Below are positions 32,473 to 41,712 of a stretch of DNA of 64,000 nucleotides, piece by piece (position 1 is the stretch's first letter; every line of letters starts with the position of its first letter). The DNA comes from Candidatus Saccharibacteria bacterium oral taxon 488. Lineage in GTDB: Bacteria > Patescibacteriota > Saccharimonadia > Saccharimonadales > Saccharimonadaceae. A program made the position numbers and the translations under genes. The stretch spans positions 620,001-684,000 of the forward strand of contig CP047917.1 in the NCBI GenBank assembly GCA_010202115.1, read 5' to 3'. The notes below the pieces were generated by a model, which saw nothing but the letters and a program-made list of their open reading frames with translations, was not told the DNA's origin and did no database searches.

Positions 32473-34443
32473 CTACATGGTCTGGCGAATTTCTGCAATC
32501 AAATCGCGCAGCTGAGCGGCTTTTTCAAACTCCAGATTAGCACTATGGAGTTCCATTTGACCAGTCAGCTCCTTGACCAGCGTTGGATATTCGTCCTTTG
32601 GAATCTTCTTCAAATCAAGCTTCGGCTTTTTGTCCGATTCTTTTTGTGGGATGATGGAGCGCAGGCCATCGTCAATCTTCTTCTGGATGGTTTGCGGCGT
32701 GATGCCGTGCGCTTCGTTATATTGCTGCTGAATGTGCCGCCGACGATTGGTCTCATCAATCGCTCGGCGCATGCTGTCAGTTACGTTATCGCCATACATC
32801 AGCACCCGCCCGTCCACGTGCCGCGCCGCCCGGCCAATCGTCTGAATCAGTGCCTGTTCACTACGCAAGAAACCTTCTTTATCGGCGTCCATAATCGCCA
32901 CCAGGCTGACTTCCGGTAGATCCAACCCCTCGCGCAGCAGATTGATACCGACTAATACATCGTAGGTTCCCAGCCGCAGATCTTTGAGAATATCACCGCG
33001 TTCCAGTGTGTCAATTTCACTGTGTAGATACGCCGTTTTCACACCATTGTCGGTCAGATAGGCGCTTAAGTCCTCGGCCATGTGCTTGGTCAAGGTGGTC
33101 ACCAATACACGGTGACCATTGGCGATGGTTTGGCGAATCTCCTCCATCAAATCATCAACCTGCCCCTTAGTCGGCCGCACCTCAATCGGCGGATCAAGCA
33201 GCCCCGTTGGTCGAATCAGCTGCTCGGCCGGCTTTGGAGAATGAGCAATTTCATAGTCGCCCGGCGTAGCGGAAACATAAATTGCCTGGTGAATATGCTG
33301 ATCAAACTCATCAAACCTCAGCGGGCGGTTATCCAGCGCACTCGGCAAACGAAACCCATGCTCCACCAACACTTCCTTGCGCGCCCGGTCGCCGTTATAC
33401 ATGCCGCGGACTTGCGGCAAGGTCATATGCGACTCATCGACCAGCAGCAGCCAATCATCCGGGAAATAATCAATCAAGGTTGCTGGCTGCTCGCCCGGTT
33501 CACGATCCGTCAGATAGCGCGAATAATTCTCAATGCCTTTGACAAAGCCAGTTTCTTTGAGCATCTCCAGGTCATATTTGGTGCGTTGAGCTAGGCGCTG
33601 CGCCTCCAGTAACTTATCGTGCGATTCAAACCATTTCAGCCGCTCGTCAAATTCTTTTTCGATGCCGATGATGGCCTTTTCAATTCGTTCACGCGGCGTC
33701 GAATAGTGGCTAGATGGGAAAATCGTCAGGCTAGCTGGCTGCTCCAAAATCTCGCCAGTCAGCGGATCGATTCGTGTTAGTCTCTCGACTTCATCGCCAA
33801 AAAACTCCACCCGCACCGCCGTGTCCTGTCCGGCTGGGAAAATATCCACCACATCGCCGCGCACCCTGAAAGTGCCGCGCACAAAATCAACGTCGTTGCG
33901 CTTATACTGAATATCAGTTAGCAGGCGAATAAACTTGTCCTGAACCCGCCGCTCACCAACCGTCAATTGAATGGCCATATCAGCATACGTCTCCGGCGAA
34001 CCGATGCCGTAAATACAGGATACACTGGCCACAATGATAACATCGCGCCGCGTCAGCAGTGCCGACGTCGCCGCATGCCGCAGTCGATCGATTTCATCAT
34101 TAATCTTCGAATCTTTCTCAATGTAGGTGTCGCTCGAGGCAATGTAGGCCTCCGGCTGATAATAATCAAAATAGCTGACAAAATAATGCACTTCGTTGTC
34201 CGGAAAAAATTCCTTGAACTCAGAAAACAACTGTGCCGCCAAGGTCTTGTTATGCGCCAGCACCAGCGTCGGCACATTGGCTCGAGCGATGATATTCGCC
34301 ATGGTAAAGGTCTTACCCGACCCCGTCACGCCCAATAGAGTCTGCTCACGTTCGCCCCGCTCCAAACCGTCCACCAGCTGAGCAATCGCCGTTGGCTGGT
34401 CGCCGGTCGGCTGATAGTTAGAGACGAGGTTAAAGACGCTCAT
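32473..34443 (-). CDS. uvrB: Excinuclease ABC subunit B
   Basis: The damage-verifying helicase-like subunit of nucleotide excision repair, 656 residues. Helicase motif I is [13 protein letters not shown] near 38. The beta-hairpin region is [20 protein letters not shown], then [37 protein letters not shown] and [19 protein letters not shown]. The C-terminal UVR motif is [14 protein letters not shown], which pairs with UvrC. TACAAT lies 9 bases from the ATG. No uvrA is in the window. Confidence 0.97.
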   Translation of the reverse strand: MSVFNLVSNYQPTGDQPTAIAQLVDGLERGEREQTLLGVTGSGKTFTMANIIARANVPTLVLAHNKTLAAQLFSEFKEFFPDNEVHYFVSYFDYYQPEAYIASSDTYIEKDSKINDEIDRLRHAATSALLTRRDVIIVASVSCIYGIGSPETYADMAIQLTVGERRVQDKFIRLLTDIQYKRNDVDFVRGTFRVRGDVVDIFPAGQDTAVRVEFFGDEVERLTRIDPLTGEILEQPASLTIFPSSHYSTPRERIEKAIIGIEKEFDERLKWFESHDKLLEAQRLAQRTKYDLEMLKETGFVKGIENYSRYLTDREPGEQPATLIDYFPDDWLLLVDESHMTLPQVRGMYNGDRARKEVLVEHGFRLPSALDNRPLRFDEFDQHIHQAIYVSATPGDYEIAHSPKPAEQLIRPTGLLDPPIEVRPTKGQVDDLMEEIRQTIANGHRVLVTTLTKHMAEDLSAYLTDNGVKTAYLHSEIDTLERGDILKDLRLGTYDVLVGINLLREGLDLPEVSLVAIMDADKEGFLRSEQALIQTIGRAARHVDGRVLMYGDNVTDSMRRAIDETNRRRHIQQQYNEAHGITPQTIQKKIDDGLRSIIPQKESDKKPKLDLKKIPKDEYPTLVKELTGQMELHSANLEFEKAAQLRDLIAEIRQTM

Positions 34444-34452
34444 ATCATTACT

Positions 34453-34458
34453 ATTGTA
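34453..34458 (-). promoter_or_regulatory. -10 box of uvrB
   Basis: TACAAT on the minus strand, 9 bases before the ATG at 34443. The leader would be only a few bases. Confidence 0.4.
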
Positions 34459-34532
34459 CCACTGTTGACAAATAGCAACTTTTCATGATATAGTTAACCA
34501 GTTATCAGTGATAAAAACAAAAAGGACACCTC

Positions 34533-35219
34533 ATGACTTCACAACATACATGTATTCCGCGCGACGTGCAGCTACAGGCTGCGATGTTCCGCCTCGGCAA
34601 GATGGAAGACGAAATCCAGAGCGGCTACGAGATTCTTCGGAAATATCAGAAAACAGTAACGATATTTGGTTCAGCACGCACCGACCCGAACAGCACTTAT
34701 TACCATGCCGCGAAAGAAACAGCTGAGCGGCTAGCTAAACTTGGCTACGCCATCGTTTCCGGCGGCGGACACGGCATTATGGGCGCTGCCAATGAAGGCG
34801 CCAACAAGGCTGTCCAAGAGGGTGCGCGGGCTGTTGGCGGTGAGTCGATCGCTTTTAATATTCGCCTACCGCACGAACAGGAGGTCAATAAATACGCCAC
34901 CGAGGTGTTTGAGTTTCAGCACTTTGCGCCGCGAAAGATCGTCATGACTATGTTTGCTAATGCCTATATTTATTTTCCAGGCGGCTTCGGTACGTTGGAT
35001 GAGCTAGCGGAAATATTGACACTGATCCAGACTGAAAAAGCCAACCGTGCACCGGTGATCTTATTTGATACAGCGTTTTGGAGCGATTTGGACGCCTTTT
35101 TCCGCAACCATATGCTGGCCGAGGGGGCTATCGTCGAAAAAGACCTGGATATTTATACTATCACCGATAGTGTTGATGAGATTATTGAACTGGTACAAGC
35201 AAATAAGACCTATTGCTGA
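34533..35219 (+). CDS. LOG-family (TIGR00730-type) Rossmann protein
   Basis: A 228-residue LOG-family protein, related to enzymes that release ribose-5-phosphate from nucleoside monophosphates. The family motifs are clear: TIFGSARTDPNSTYY, AIVSGGGHGIMGAANEGA near 75 and YFPGGFGTLDELAEIL near 150 (PGGxGTxxE). AAGGA lies about 8 bases before the ATG. In bacteria many such proteins cut AMP/GMP/CMP into base and ribose-5-phosphate, which fits the salvage-oriented gene set. The precise substrate is not known. Confidence 0.9.
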   Translation: MTSQHTCIPRDVQLQAAMFRLGKMEDEIQSGYEILRKYQKTVTIFGSARTDPNSTYYHAAKETAERLAKLGYAIVSGGGHGIMGAANEGANKAVQEGARAVGGESIAFNIRLPHEQEVNKYATEVFEFQHFAPRKIVMTMFANAYIYFPGGFGTLDELAEILTLIQTEKANRAPVILFDTAFWSDLDAFFRNHMLAEGAIVEKDLDIYTITDSVDEIIELVQANKTYC

Positions 35220-35236
35220 TCACCTATTGTGTCAAT

Positions 35237-35878
35237 TCAGACTTTTTGGGATTTCTTCAGGGTATTTGCGTTTTGCTGGGACTTTTTATGAGGTTTTTTG
35301 CTAGCAGATTTTTTAGATTTTACGGGCACGGCAGCTGACTTGCGACGTTTTGGTTTAGCGTTAGCTACCGGTAGCTGGAACGGCGACGCTGACTTGACTG
35401 GCTCACTGACAGCCGAGGCAACATAGCAAATCCCGCCCTCGCAGACGACACGCTCAACAGTCGGCGTGTGCGTGCGTGGATGAGCTGAAAAACGACGAGT
35501 TATTTCATAGCCAAGCCCGCGCTTACCAGATTCGATACAGTGCTGGCCGTACGGTAACTGATGATGATAATTTTCGACGATATCCACTGGATGAAACGAG
35601 ATAACCTGCCCGTCAAAATCCATCATCACCCAGTCGCTGGCTCTCGCCCAGGCCGTCTGATCAAGCCGCGGCGCAGCAGCCATTAGCGCCTGATACACTT
35701 CTCTACCCGTCGTGTCCGCCGGATCAAGCCCCAGTGCACGGATAATTGAATGAGCCCGAGCTAAAATCTCAGTAATCAACCTCACATCGCTATCATCGCC
35801 GGCCATTCGTCTGAGCTCGCTCACGGCAACTCGTGTCCGCACTGAATCACCCAATAATTTTGTTAAGTTTCTTGACAT
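35237..35878 (-). CDS. Hypothetical protein with lysine-rich tail
   Basis: 213 residues in two parts. The first 150 form a soluble domain with SVRTRVAVSELRRMAGDDSD and ASDWVMMDFDGQVISFHPVD; no family recognised. The last 50 are low-complexity Lys/Ser/Ala (KPHKKSQQNANTLKKSQKV at the end), like tails that bind nucleic acid or ribosomes. The ATG overlaps the stop of the PfkB-kinase gene by one base (TAATG), so it is the third gene of the aldolase-kinase operon. Confidence 0.65.
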   Translation of the reverse strand: MSRNLTKLLGDSVRTRVAVSELRRMAGDDSDVRLITEILARAHSIIRALGLDPADTTGREVYQALMAAAPRLDQTAWARASDWVMMDFDGQVISFHPVDIVENYHHQLPYGQHCIESGKRGLGYEITRRFSAHPRTHTPTVERVVCEGGICYVASAVSEPVKSASPFQLPVANAKPKRRKSAAVPVKSKKSASKKPHKKSQQNANTLKKSQKV

Positions 35879-36840
35879 TAAAACTCCTTTTCGCTTAGTG
35901 GCATGGCATGTAGTCGTGCGCCTTGATGTAAGATACCGGTTTTAGCACCGATATGATTGACGACCGAGCTTGAATTTGCGCTGGCAAATACTACTGCGTC
36001 CTTCAGCTGGGCGCCATGAGCCCACTGACTCAAAAAGCCACTGGCAAATGCATCACCTGCACCAGTCCGATCAATTGCCGGCACATCCTCGTACATCGCC
36101 GCTCTGACAATCGTTACGCCATCAGATACCATCGAGCCATTCACGCCGTCTGTCAGCAACACCACCGGCACGAGATCTTTCGCTCGCCGCACCAGCTGTT
36201 CCAGATCATCACCCGGCACTAACTGTTGCATCTCTTCTTTATTCAGCGCCAATACCTCCACATCATCCAGCAGTCCCATTAACTTCTCGCGCTGTGCTAG
36301 CTCTCGCTTGCCTGGATTAAAGCAAATTTTCATACCAGCTGCTCGCGCCTCACGGAACACCTTATCCAAGACCGTCATCTGACCTGCCAGCGTCGACACA
36401 TATAGCCAATCGGCCTCAATATCCGCCACGGTAAAATCAGCCGCGTGATAATGCGTTGATGCACCGCGATACGTCAAGATTGTCCGTTCACCGTTTGGTG
36501 CCAATAGCAACACCGAGTAGCCCGTATTATACTTCTGGGAAAATCGAACATATCGTGTATCAACATTCTCGACGTCCAGATCATCCAACACCGCCTGGCC
36601 AGCCGGATCACGGCCGACAACGCCCAAAAACATCACTTCGTGGCCCTGCCTGGCAAAGGTCACGGCGGCATTCGTCGCACCACCACCCGTCGAAAAATGG
36701 ATCTGGTTGACGTCTGCCTTGGCACCAAGTTCTAACTTAGCAAAACAACGTTCTGGGCTCTCACACACCGGTTTCAATGCGTCCGACTGACTTAAAAAAA
36801 CATCTTGCACACCAGCACCAACAGTAATAATTTTTGCCAC
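35878..36840 (-). CDS. PfkB-family sugar kinase
   Basis: A 320-residue ribokinase-fold kinase. The N-terminal signature is FSTGGGATNAAVTFARQGHE (GG-x-x-x-N), the C-terminal one DRTGAGDAFASGFLSQW with the catalytic Asp in GAGD. The substrate could be ribose, fructose-6-phosphate or a nucleoside; the sequence does not decide. Placement directly after fructose-bisphosphate aldolase (shared base: TAG then GTG) suggests it may supply or use hexose phosphates, perhaps replacing a classical PfkA. The start is GTG at 36840. Confidence 0.88.
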   Translation of the reverse strand: MAKIITVGAGVQDVFLSQSDALKPVCESPERCFAKLELGAKADVNQIHFSTGGGATNAAVTFARQGHEVMFLGVVGRDPAGQAVLDDLDVENVDTRYVRFSQKYNTGYSVLLLAPNGERTILTYRGASTHYHAADFTVADIEADWLYVSTLAGQMTVLDKVFREARAAGMKICFNPGKRELAQREKLMGLLDDVEVLALNKEEMQQLVPGDDLEQLVRRAKDLVPVVLLTDGVNGSMVSDGVTIVRAAMYEDVPAIDRTGAGDAFASGFLSQWAHGAQLKDAVVFASANSSSVVNHIGAKTGILHQGARLHAMPLSEKEF

Positions 36841-37751
36841 TACACCACTGCCTTTCCGGCTGAGCCAAAGGCTTGAATTTTCGCCTCAACTACTTCCTGA
36901 ACAGCAGCATATACCGGTGGCATCAGTTTGACGATGGCGTATTCGTTCGGATTTTCACGCAAGGTCTTTTCCAGCGTCGTGCGGAAAGCGTAACGCATAT
37001 CGGAATTGATATTAATCTTAGAAACACCAATTTTCGCCGCATCCTTAAAATAATGCAGCGGCGTGCCTGATCCGCCATGAAGCGAAATCTGACAGTGCAG
37101 CGCCTCGCGGATGCGTCCTAATAATTCCAAATCCAACACTTTCGGCACCGGATACAACCCGTGCAAATTACCAATCGCCGCCGCAAAGGTGTCAATTCCC
37201 GTTGCCTCTACGAAATCACGCGCGCCCTCTGGCGTAGAGAAAGTTTTCTTAATTTCTTCATAGTCAATCGCCTCGGTATGGACGTTTGACGAACCCCAAA
37301 AATAATGCGGCTCAGCTTCCACCAGCGCGCCGGTGAACTTGGCGTACTCGACAACCTCACGGGTTTTGGCAATAATCTCCTCGTCCGAAGCATCGTGATT
37401 TGCCTGGGAAATATCGATATGCACAAACTCATAACCCGCGTCAATCGCCCGTTTACAGCCCTCCACTGTCGGCCCGTGATCCAAGTTCAAATACATCTCA
37501 ATGCCGTATTCAGCCTTATAATTATCCACCAGATCGCGCACATTTTCCAGACCCATAGCCTTGACCTCGGCATCCGACACTTCCACCAGCACCGGTGATT
37601 GGAGCTTCTGCGCCGCTCGCGCCACCGCGATCAGCGTTTCTTGATTATCAATATTAAACGCACCGACCGCAAAGTGCTGCGCCCGTGTCCGCTGCATCAA
37701 ATGGCGTGCATGCGTGGTATTGCGCCGAATGTCAGAAATTGTCAGTCCCAT
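36840..37751 (-). CDS. fba: Class II fructose-bisphosphate aldolase
   Basis: Zinc-dependent cleavage of fructose-1,6-bisphosphate, 303 residues. Seen are VGAFNIDNQETLIAVARAAQ, the metal/substrate motif MYLNLDHGPTVEGCKRAID near 92, GNLHGLYPVPKVLD with a zinc His near 195, and SLHGGSGTPLHYFKDA near 222 followed by GVSKININSDMRYAF. The usual VEAELG block reads VEAEPHYFWGSS, a local variation. GGAGG lies 14 bases before the ATG and an extended TATAAT lies 33 bases upstream, so this gene does have a leader. Confidence 0.94.
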   Translation of the reverse strand: MGLTISDIRRNTTHARHLMQRTRAQHFAVGAFNIDNQETLIAVARAAQKLQSPVLVEVSDAEVKAMGLENVRDLVDNYKAEYGIEMYLNLDHGPTVEGCKRAIDAGYEFVHIDISQANHDASDEEIIAKTREVVEYAKFTGALVEAEPHYFWGSSNVHTEAIDYEEIKKTFSTPEGARDFVEATGIDTFAAAIGNLHGLYPVPKVLDLELLGRIREALHCQISLHGGSGTPLHYFKDAAKIGVSKININSDMRYAFRTTLEKTLRENPNEYAIVKLMPPVYAAVQEVVEAKIQAFGSAGKAVV

Positions 37752-37784
37752 AACCTCGCTTTATCCTCCATATTACTTATGGTT

Positions 37785-37793
37785 ATTATAGCA
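37785..37793 (-). promoter_or_regulatory. Extended -10 promoter of the fba-pfkB operon
   Basis: TGCTATAAT on the minus strand, 33 bases before the fba ATG. With GGAGG at 37765-37770 in between, this is a normal leadered promoter and a useful contrast to the leaderless genes. Confidence 0.5.
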
Positions 37794-37840
37794 GCGGTGA
37801 CGGAAAATGAAAAGAGGCGAAGGGGTTTTACGATTTATTT

Positions 37841-38020
37841 TTGTACGGCTTTCGTCAAAATGCTGGCCTTATCTTTTGGTTCATCATGGGGTCAATCCTG
37901 ATGAGGGAACTTGGTATTTTTACCTATGCAGCAGCATGGGAGATCGCGACACTCGTGACAATTTCCTGTATAGCTGTGGACGCTCGAGAAATTCCCTGGC
38001 GTCTGCGCAAGCCTAAATAA
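37841..38020 (+). CDS. Possible small membrane peptide
   Basis: An open frame from 37811 to the TAA at 38020 has no ATG until 37886 (44 residues) but a TTG at 37841 (59 residues) with GAGG and AAGGGG in front. The peptide contains YGFRQNAGLIFWFIMGSILM and ELGIFTYAAAWEIATLVTIS and ends in WRLRKPK, giving one or two membrane helices with a basic end, which looks protein-like. It overlaps the transketolase stop by 8 bases. It may be a real short gene or a decayed one. Confidence 0.3.
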   Translation: MYGFRQNAGLIFWFIMGSILMRELGIFTYAAAWEIATLVTISCIAVDAREIPWRLRKPK

Positions 38021-38975
38021 ATGACAGGTTATCTTTTACGTGCCGGACAACTGCTTCGACATCTAGTCCATGCTTTTGCCATAATTCAGCTACCGAGCCG
38101 CTTTCGCCGAACTGGTCGCGGACGCCGATGCGCTTTATTTTGACTGGCAATTTTTCACTAAGTACTTCCGCCACCGCACTGCCAAATCCGCCGGCGATTT
38201 GCCCTTCTTCTGCTGTCACCACACGGCCGCACTTTTGGGCGGCAGCAATGACCGCTGCTTCGTCCAGCGGCTTGATAGTGTTAAAATGCACGACTTCTGC
38301 CTGAACGCCGGCGTACGCCAATTGTTCTGCCGCCATGAGCAGTTGATACGTCATCGTGCCAGTACCGAGTAACGCCACATCGGTACCCTGCCGCAGTACA
38401 GACGCCTGGCCAATCGGCGCTTCGCCATCCAAAAACAGCGGTATGTCAGCTCGCGGCAATCGCACGTAGTTTGGCCGCGGATCAGCTGCCATCACTGCTG
38501 CCATCATTTCGGCCTCGTAGGCATCGCCCGGTGCCAAGACTACCATGTTTGGTAAACTCCGCATCAGCGCGATGTCCTCTAACATCTGGTGCGTCGCACC
38601 ATCCGCACCAACACTCAGCCCGGCATGTGAACCGACCAGCTTGACCGGCTGATCATTCAGGCAAATCGTCGTCCGAATTTGCTCCCAATTCCGCCCCGGG
38701 CTGAACGCCGCATAACTGGCCGCAAACGGGATATTACCCATCGCTGCTAACCCTGACGCTACTGTTACCAAATTTTGCTCTGCCACACCAACCTCAATAA
38801 ACCGCGGTGCACCGATTTGCTCAGCAAACTCGCCAAAGCCAACACTTTCTGCCAGGTCAGCGCTTAAGGCCACAATTTGGGAATTGTTCAATGCCGCGTG
38901 AACTAACCCATGGCCAAAACCGAGCCGCATCGACGCGGTATTCCCCATGCGCCAATCGTCCCGCAATACGCTCAT
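38013..38975 (-). CDS. Transketolase, C-terminal subunit
   Basis: The pyrimidine-binding plus C-terminal half of a split transketolase, 320 residues: GVAEQNLVTVASGLAAMGNI with the catalytic Glu of the thiamine-diphosphate site, VGSHAGLSVGADGATHQMLE, and the C-terminal VVTAEEGQIAGGFGSAVAEV. It works with the N-terminal subunit encoded upstream, to which it is joined by an ATGA overlap, to move two-carbon units between sugar phosphates. Last gene of the rpiB-rpe-tkt operon. Confidence 0.94.
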   Translation of the reverse strand: MSVLRDDWRMGNTASMRLGFGHGLVHAALNNSQIVALSADLAESVGFGEFAEQIGAPRFIEVGVAEQNLVTVASGLAAMGNIPFAASYAAFSPGRNWEQIRTTICLNDQPVKLVGSHAGLSVGADGATHQMLEDIALMRSLPNMVVLAPGDAYEAEMMAAVMAADPRPNYVRLPRADIPLFLDGEAPIGQASVLRQGTDVALLGTGTMTYQLLMAAEQLAYAGVQAEVVHFNTIKPLDEAAVIAAAQKCGRVVTAEEGQIAGGFGSAVAEVLSEKLPVKIKRIGVRDQFGESGSVAELWQKHGLDVEAVVRHVKDNLSFI

Positions 38976-39832
38976 ACGCCCATCCCCTCTTCTGGCCGTT
39001 TCTTAGCTGATAGATCTAATTGCGCCAGAGCTGCGGCGGCCTGCTCAGCATTTGGCGCCTTGCCGTGCCACCGATAATCACCCTCCATAAAATCAACGCC
39101 GCGCCCAGGTACCGTATGCGCGATAATCACGCTCGGTTGCTCGCGTACTGCCTGTGCTGCTTCAATTGCCGCGATAATTCGCGCCACGTCATGCCCGTCG
39201 ATTTCCTGCACCTGCCAACCGAAACTGCGCCACTTCTCACCCAAATCATTCAGCGGCATGACTTTTTCTGTATCGCCGCCAATTTGAATAGTATTACGAT
39301 CAACGATAGTGATTAGCCGGCCTAATTTATACTTGGCTGCAAACATCGCCGCCTCCCAAATATTGCCTTCATTAAGTTCACCGTCACCTAAACTACAATA
39401 TATGAAGCGTTCCGAATTCTGTAAATACTGCAAATGATATGCCATGCCAGCAGCCTGACTGAGACCGCAGCCAAGCGGCCCGCTCGTCGTCTCTAGCCCT
39501 GGTAATTTCACTCGCTCCGGATGCCCTTGTAGCCGCGAGCCCAACTGCCGCAAACTCATTAACTCTGATTCCGATAAAAATCCGCGCATCGCCATCGCTG
39601 CGTATAGCAGTGGCGCATAATGGCCGTTACTCATGACGAACAGATCGCGATCAGACCAATCCGGCTCTTCTGGCCGCAATCTAAGCATCTGAAAATACAA
39701 CACCGCCATCACATCAGCAAACCCCAGCGGTCCCGCCACATGACCGCTGCCGGCGGCTGCTACTTGACGAATAACCAGCTGTCGTAGTTCTCGCGCCCTC
39801 TCTTCTAGCCGGCCAATCGTGAGTTCGCTCAT
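38972..39832 (-). CDS. Transketolase, N-terminal subunit
   Basis: The thiamine-diphosphate-binding half of transketolase, 286 residues. Motifs: AGSGHVAGPLGFADVMAVLY near the start, GHPERVKLPGLETTSGPLG, and the ThDP/Mg motif CSLGDGELNEGNIWEAAMFA near 147. Splitting into two chains is common in archaea and in CPR. The start lies 6 bases after the rpe stop. Confidence 0.94.
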   Translation of the reverse strand: MSELTIGRLEERARELRQLVIRQVAAAGSGHVAGPLGFADVMAVLYFQMLRLRPEEPDWSDRDLFVMSNGHYAPLLYAAMAMRGFLSESELMSLRQLGSRLQGHPERVKLPGLETTSGPLGCGLSQAAGMAYHLQYLQNSERFIYCSLGDGELNEGNIWEAAMFAAKYKLGRLITIVDRNTIQIGGDTEKVMPLNDLGEKWRSFGWQVQEIDGHDVARIIAAIEAAQAVREQPSVIIAHTVPGRGVDFMEGDYRWHGKAPNAEQAAAALAQLDLSAKKRPEEGMGV

Positions 39833-39838
39833 AGCAAA

Positions 39839-40489
39839 CTACCCGAGCACACCCGTCTTGCTAATTTCCTGCTGGAGTTTAGCGAACATTGCTGGTGGAT
39901 CAGTTGCTTTTTGGATTGTCCCGCCAACGTTCAGGACGTTCACGCCGCCCTGAACAAGGCTATAAGCATTGTCAACCATCACACCACCATCCCAACCAAT
40001 TTCAACATTCGGATTAATCATCTTGACGAGCCGAATTTTTTCCAGCTGCATCAGGCTGGCTGTTCCGCCAAACTTACCTAGCTCACCGCTGAAAATCAGG
40101 ACATGCTCTGCCTCTTTGATAAGCTCTTCGACGGTTTGCGGCACTGTTGGCTTGAGCAGTGCTAGCCCAGCCATAATACCCGAGCGCTTAATTTCTTTGA
40201 GTGCCCCCAACACGTCGCCTTCGGCCTCGGCATGAATAATAATCAAATGCGGCCTCAGTGCGATTAACTTCGGTACATACTCATCTAGTTTGTTCACCAT
40301 GGCGTGAATATCAATCGTCCAACCTTCTGGTGCCCATAATTCTGGGATGCTGACCGTAAAGGTTGGCGCAAACTCACCGTCAGTTAAGTCAATATGCACC
40401 CGCTCAGCAAAGCCAGTAATTCTATCGACTTGCTCTTTGTATTGCTGGGCATTTTCTGCCAAAATTGCCGGGGCGATAACACTACTCAT
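39839..40489 (-). CDS. rpe: Ribulose-phosphate 3-epimerase family protein
   Basis: A TIM-barrel epimerase of 216 residues interconverting ribulose-5- and xylulose-5-phosphate. Seen: IAPAILAENAQQYKEQVDRI, VHIDLTDGEFAPTFT (metal His and Asp), IDIHAMVNKLDEYVPKLI, and EIGWDGGVMVDNAYSLVQGG with the second catalytic Asp. Somewhat divergent from E. coli Rpe (LTDGEF in place of MDGHFVPN), so other pentose phosphates are possible. ATGA overlap with rpiB. Confidence 0.87.
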   Translation of the reverse strand: MSSVIAPAILAENAQQYKEQVDRITGFAERVHIDLTDGEFAPTFTVSIPELWAPEGWTIDIHAMVNKLDEYVPKLIALRPHLIIIHAEAEGDVLGALKEIKRSGIMAGLALLKPTVPQTVEELIKEAEHVLIFSGELGKFGGTASLMQLEKIRLVKMINPNVEIGWDGGVMVDNAYSLVQGGVNVLNVGGTIQKATDPPAMFAKLQQEISKTGVLG

Positions 40490-40938
40490 ACGATCTCATC
40501 CAGTTGCGTATTGCGCCGATTATACCGCGGGGCATCCGCGTATGCAGTATTGAGCCACGTTTCAACAATGCCCTTCCAGGCAACTTCGTTATCCTCGAGA
40601 ACCCTAGCCGGCAGACATAGTACATTCGAATTATTGTCACGCCGTGTCATCCTCGCTTCATGTGCATCCCAAATCACACTGGCGCGGATCCCCTTGAAAC
40701 GATTCGCCGCCATGCACATGCCCTGACCGCCGCCGCAAATTAAAATTGCCCGTGGCTCATCCTCGCCATCACCAATCACTCGCAGCGCTGCCGCTGCCGC
40801 AAACTGCGGAAAGTCGTCATCAGGATTAAGCTCACGACCACCGACATCTTCGACCACGTAACCATTCTTTGCCAAATACGCAAATACTTTTTCTTTCAAT
40901 GCAAACCCTCGATGATCTGAGCCAAGATAAATCTTCAT
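40486..40938 (-). CDS. rpiB: Ribose-5-phosphate isomerase B
   Basis: A 150-residue RpiB/LacAB-family isomerase converting ribose-5-phosphate and ribulose-5-phosphate. Start MKIYLGSDHRGFALKEKVFA, then YVVEDVGG, the catalytic-Cys region ILICGGGQGMCMAANRFKGI, and HEARMTRRDNNSNVLCLPAR. First gene of the operon; TATACT lies 6 bases before the ATG. With the LOG and deoxyribosyltransferase-like proteins it could channel ribose from salvaged nucleotides into glycolysis. Confidence 0.95.
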   Translation of the reverse strand: MKIYLGSDHRGFALKEKVFAYLAKNGYVVEDVGGRELNPDDDFPQFAAAAALRVIGDGEDEPRAILICGGGQGMCMAANRFKGIRASVIWDAHEARMTRRDNNSNVLCLPARVLEDNEVAWKGIVETWLNTAYADAPRYNRRNTQLDEIV

Positions 40939-40944
40939 GGGTTT

Positions 40945-40950
40945 AGTATA
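40945..40950 (-). promoter_or_regulatory. -10 box of the rpiB-rpe-tkt operon
   Basis: TATACT on the minus strand, 6 bases before the rpiB ATG. Confidence 0.55.
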
Positions 40951-41001
40951 AGCGGTTTGGGCGATATTTGCAACTAATCAAGTCCTTGGAAGCTCAACTC
41001 A

Positions 41002-41691
41002 TCACGTCGAGCCGCAGCTGGCCAACACCTTGCCCATCGCCTCTTTTTCTGCATTTGTTACCCACAGACGATATTTACGCTTGATCGCTACCTGTCGTTC
41101 AATGTACTGACAGCGAAACGGTTTGTTAGGAGGCAGCCAGGTTGCGGCGTCGCCATCGCCTTTGGCTTGGTTGGCCGGACCATCAGCGGCCAACAAATTC
41201 AGCGGATCGTTTGCCAATTTTTCTCGTTCCTCACGTGGTAGTTGCTGTGCACCTTTCTGCCACGCATCACTCAACGCCACCACGTGATCGATTTGTACTT
41301 TCGACGAGGTCTCTGGCCCGCGCTGAAACTTGATCGTTCGGCCGGTATACGGGTCACGTAGTGTCCCGGCCAGCACGCGACATTTATCGTCAATTTTTGT
41401 TTCCGTTAGATCCCGCGCCAAAATTACTTCACGCACCGAGCAGCCACTCATTTTACCCCAACCATCACTAAATTGTTTGCGGCTGTAGCCCGTTTTAGGT
41501 GCGCGACCTTTAACCTCTAGTTTAGCTAACTCCGCTTGAGCGTTTGAATCACCAAACAATTGCTGCTGCATAGACGGCGAAGTCGGCGCGACCCGCGGCT
41601 GCTGCAGTTGCACCGCCCACACTACTGCACCCACCACCGCCATGACAAGCAGTACCATGATTTGCCGACGCCTTATTTTCCCCGTTGCCAT
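41002..41691 (-). CDS. Exported HNH endonuclease family protein (DUF1524-like)
   Basis: 229 residues. A basic start (KIRRRQ) and a membrane helix at about 10-27 (MVLLVMAVVGAVVWAVQLQQ) serve as signal or anchor. The external domain carries a His-Asn nuclease core: VQIDHVVALSDAWQKGAQQL (the D-H-V-V-A motif), LANDPLNLLAADGPANQAKG and YRLWVTNAEKEAM. Related secreted GmrSD-C/DUF1524 nucleases degrade DNA outside the cell. This would suit an organism that imports nucleotides. TATAAT lies 7 bases before the ATG and overlaps the promoter of the divergent aminopeptidase. Confidence 0.85.
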   Translation of the reverse strand: MATGKIRRRQIMVLLVMAVVGAVVWAVQLQQPRVAPTSPSMQQQLFGDSNAQAELAKLEVKGRAPKTGYSRKQFSDGWGKMSGCSVREVILARDLTETKIDDKCRVLAGTLRDPYTGRTIKFQRGPETSSKVQIDHVVALSDAWQKGAQQLPREEREKLANDPLNLLAADGPANQAKGDGDAATWLPPNKPFRCQYIERQVAIKRKYRLWVTNAEKEAMGKVLASCGST

Positions 41692-41698
41692 AATCTAT

Positions 41699-41706
41699 AT
41701 TATAAT
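41699..41706. promoter_or_regulatory. Shared divergent -10 element for HNH nuclease and M1 aminopeptidase
   Basis: ATTATAAT reads as TATAAT on both strands in overlapping registers: 7 bases from the nuclease ATG (minus) and 6 bases from the aminopeptidase ATG (plus). Both messages would be leaderless and mutually exclusive at initiation. Confidence 0.65.
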
Positions 41707-41712
41707 GAAAGT

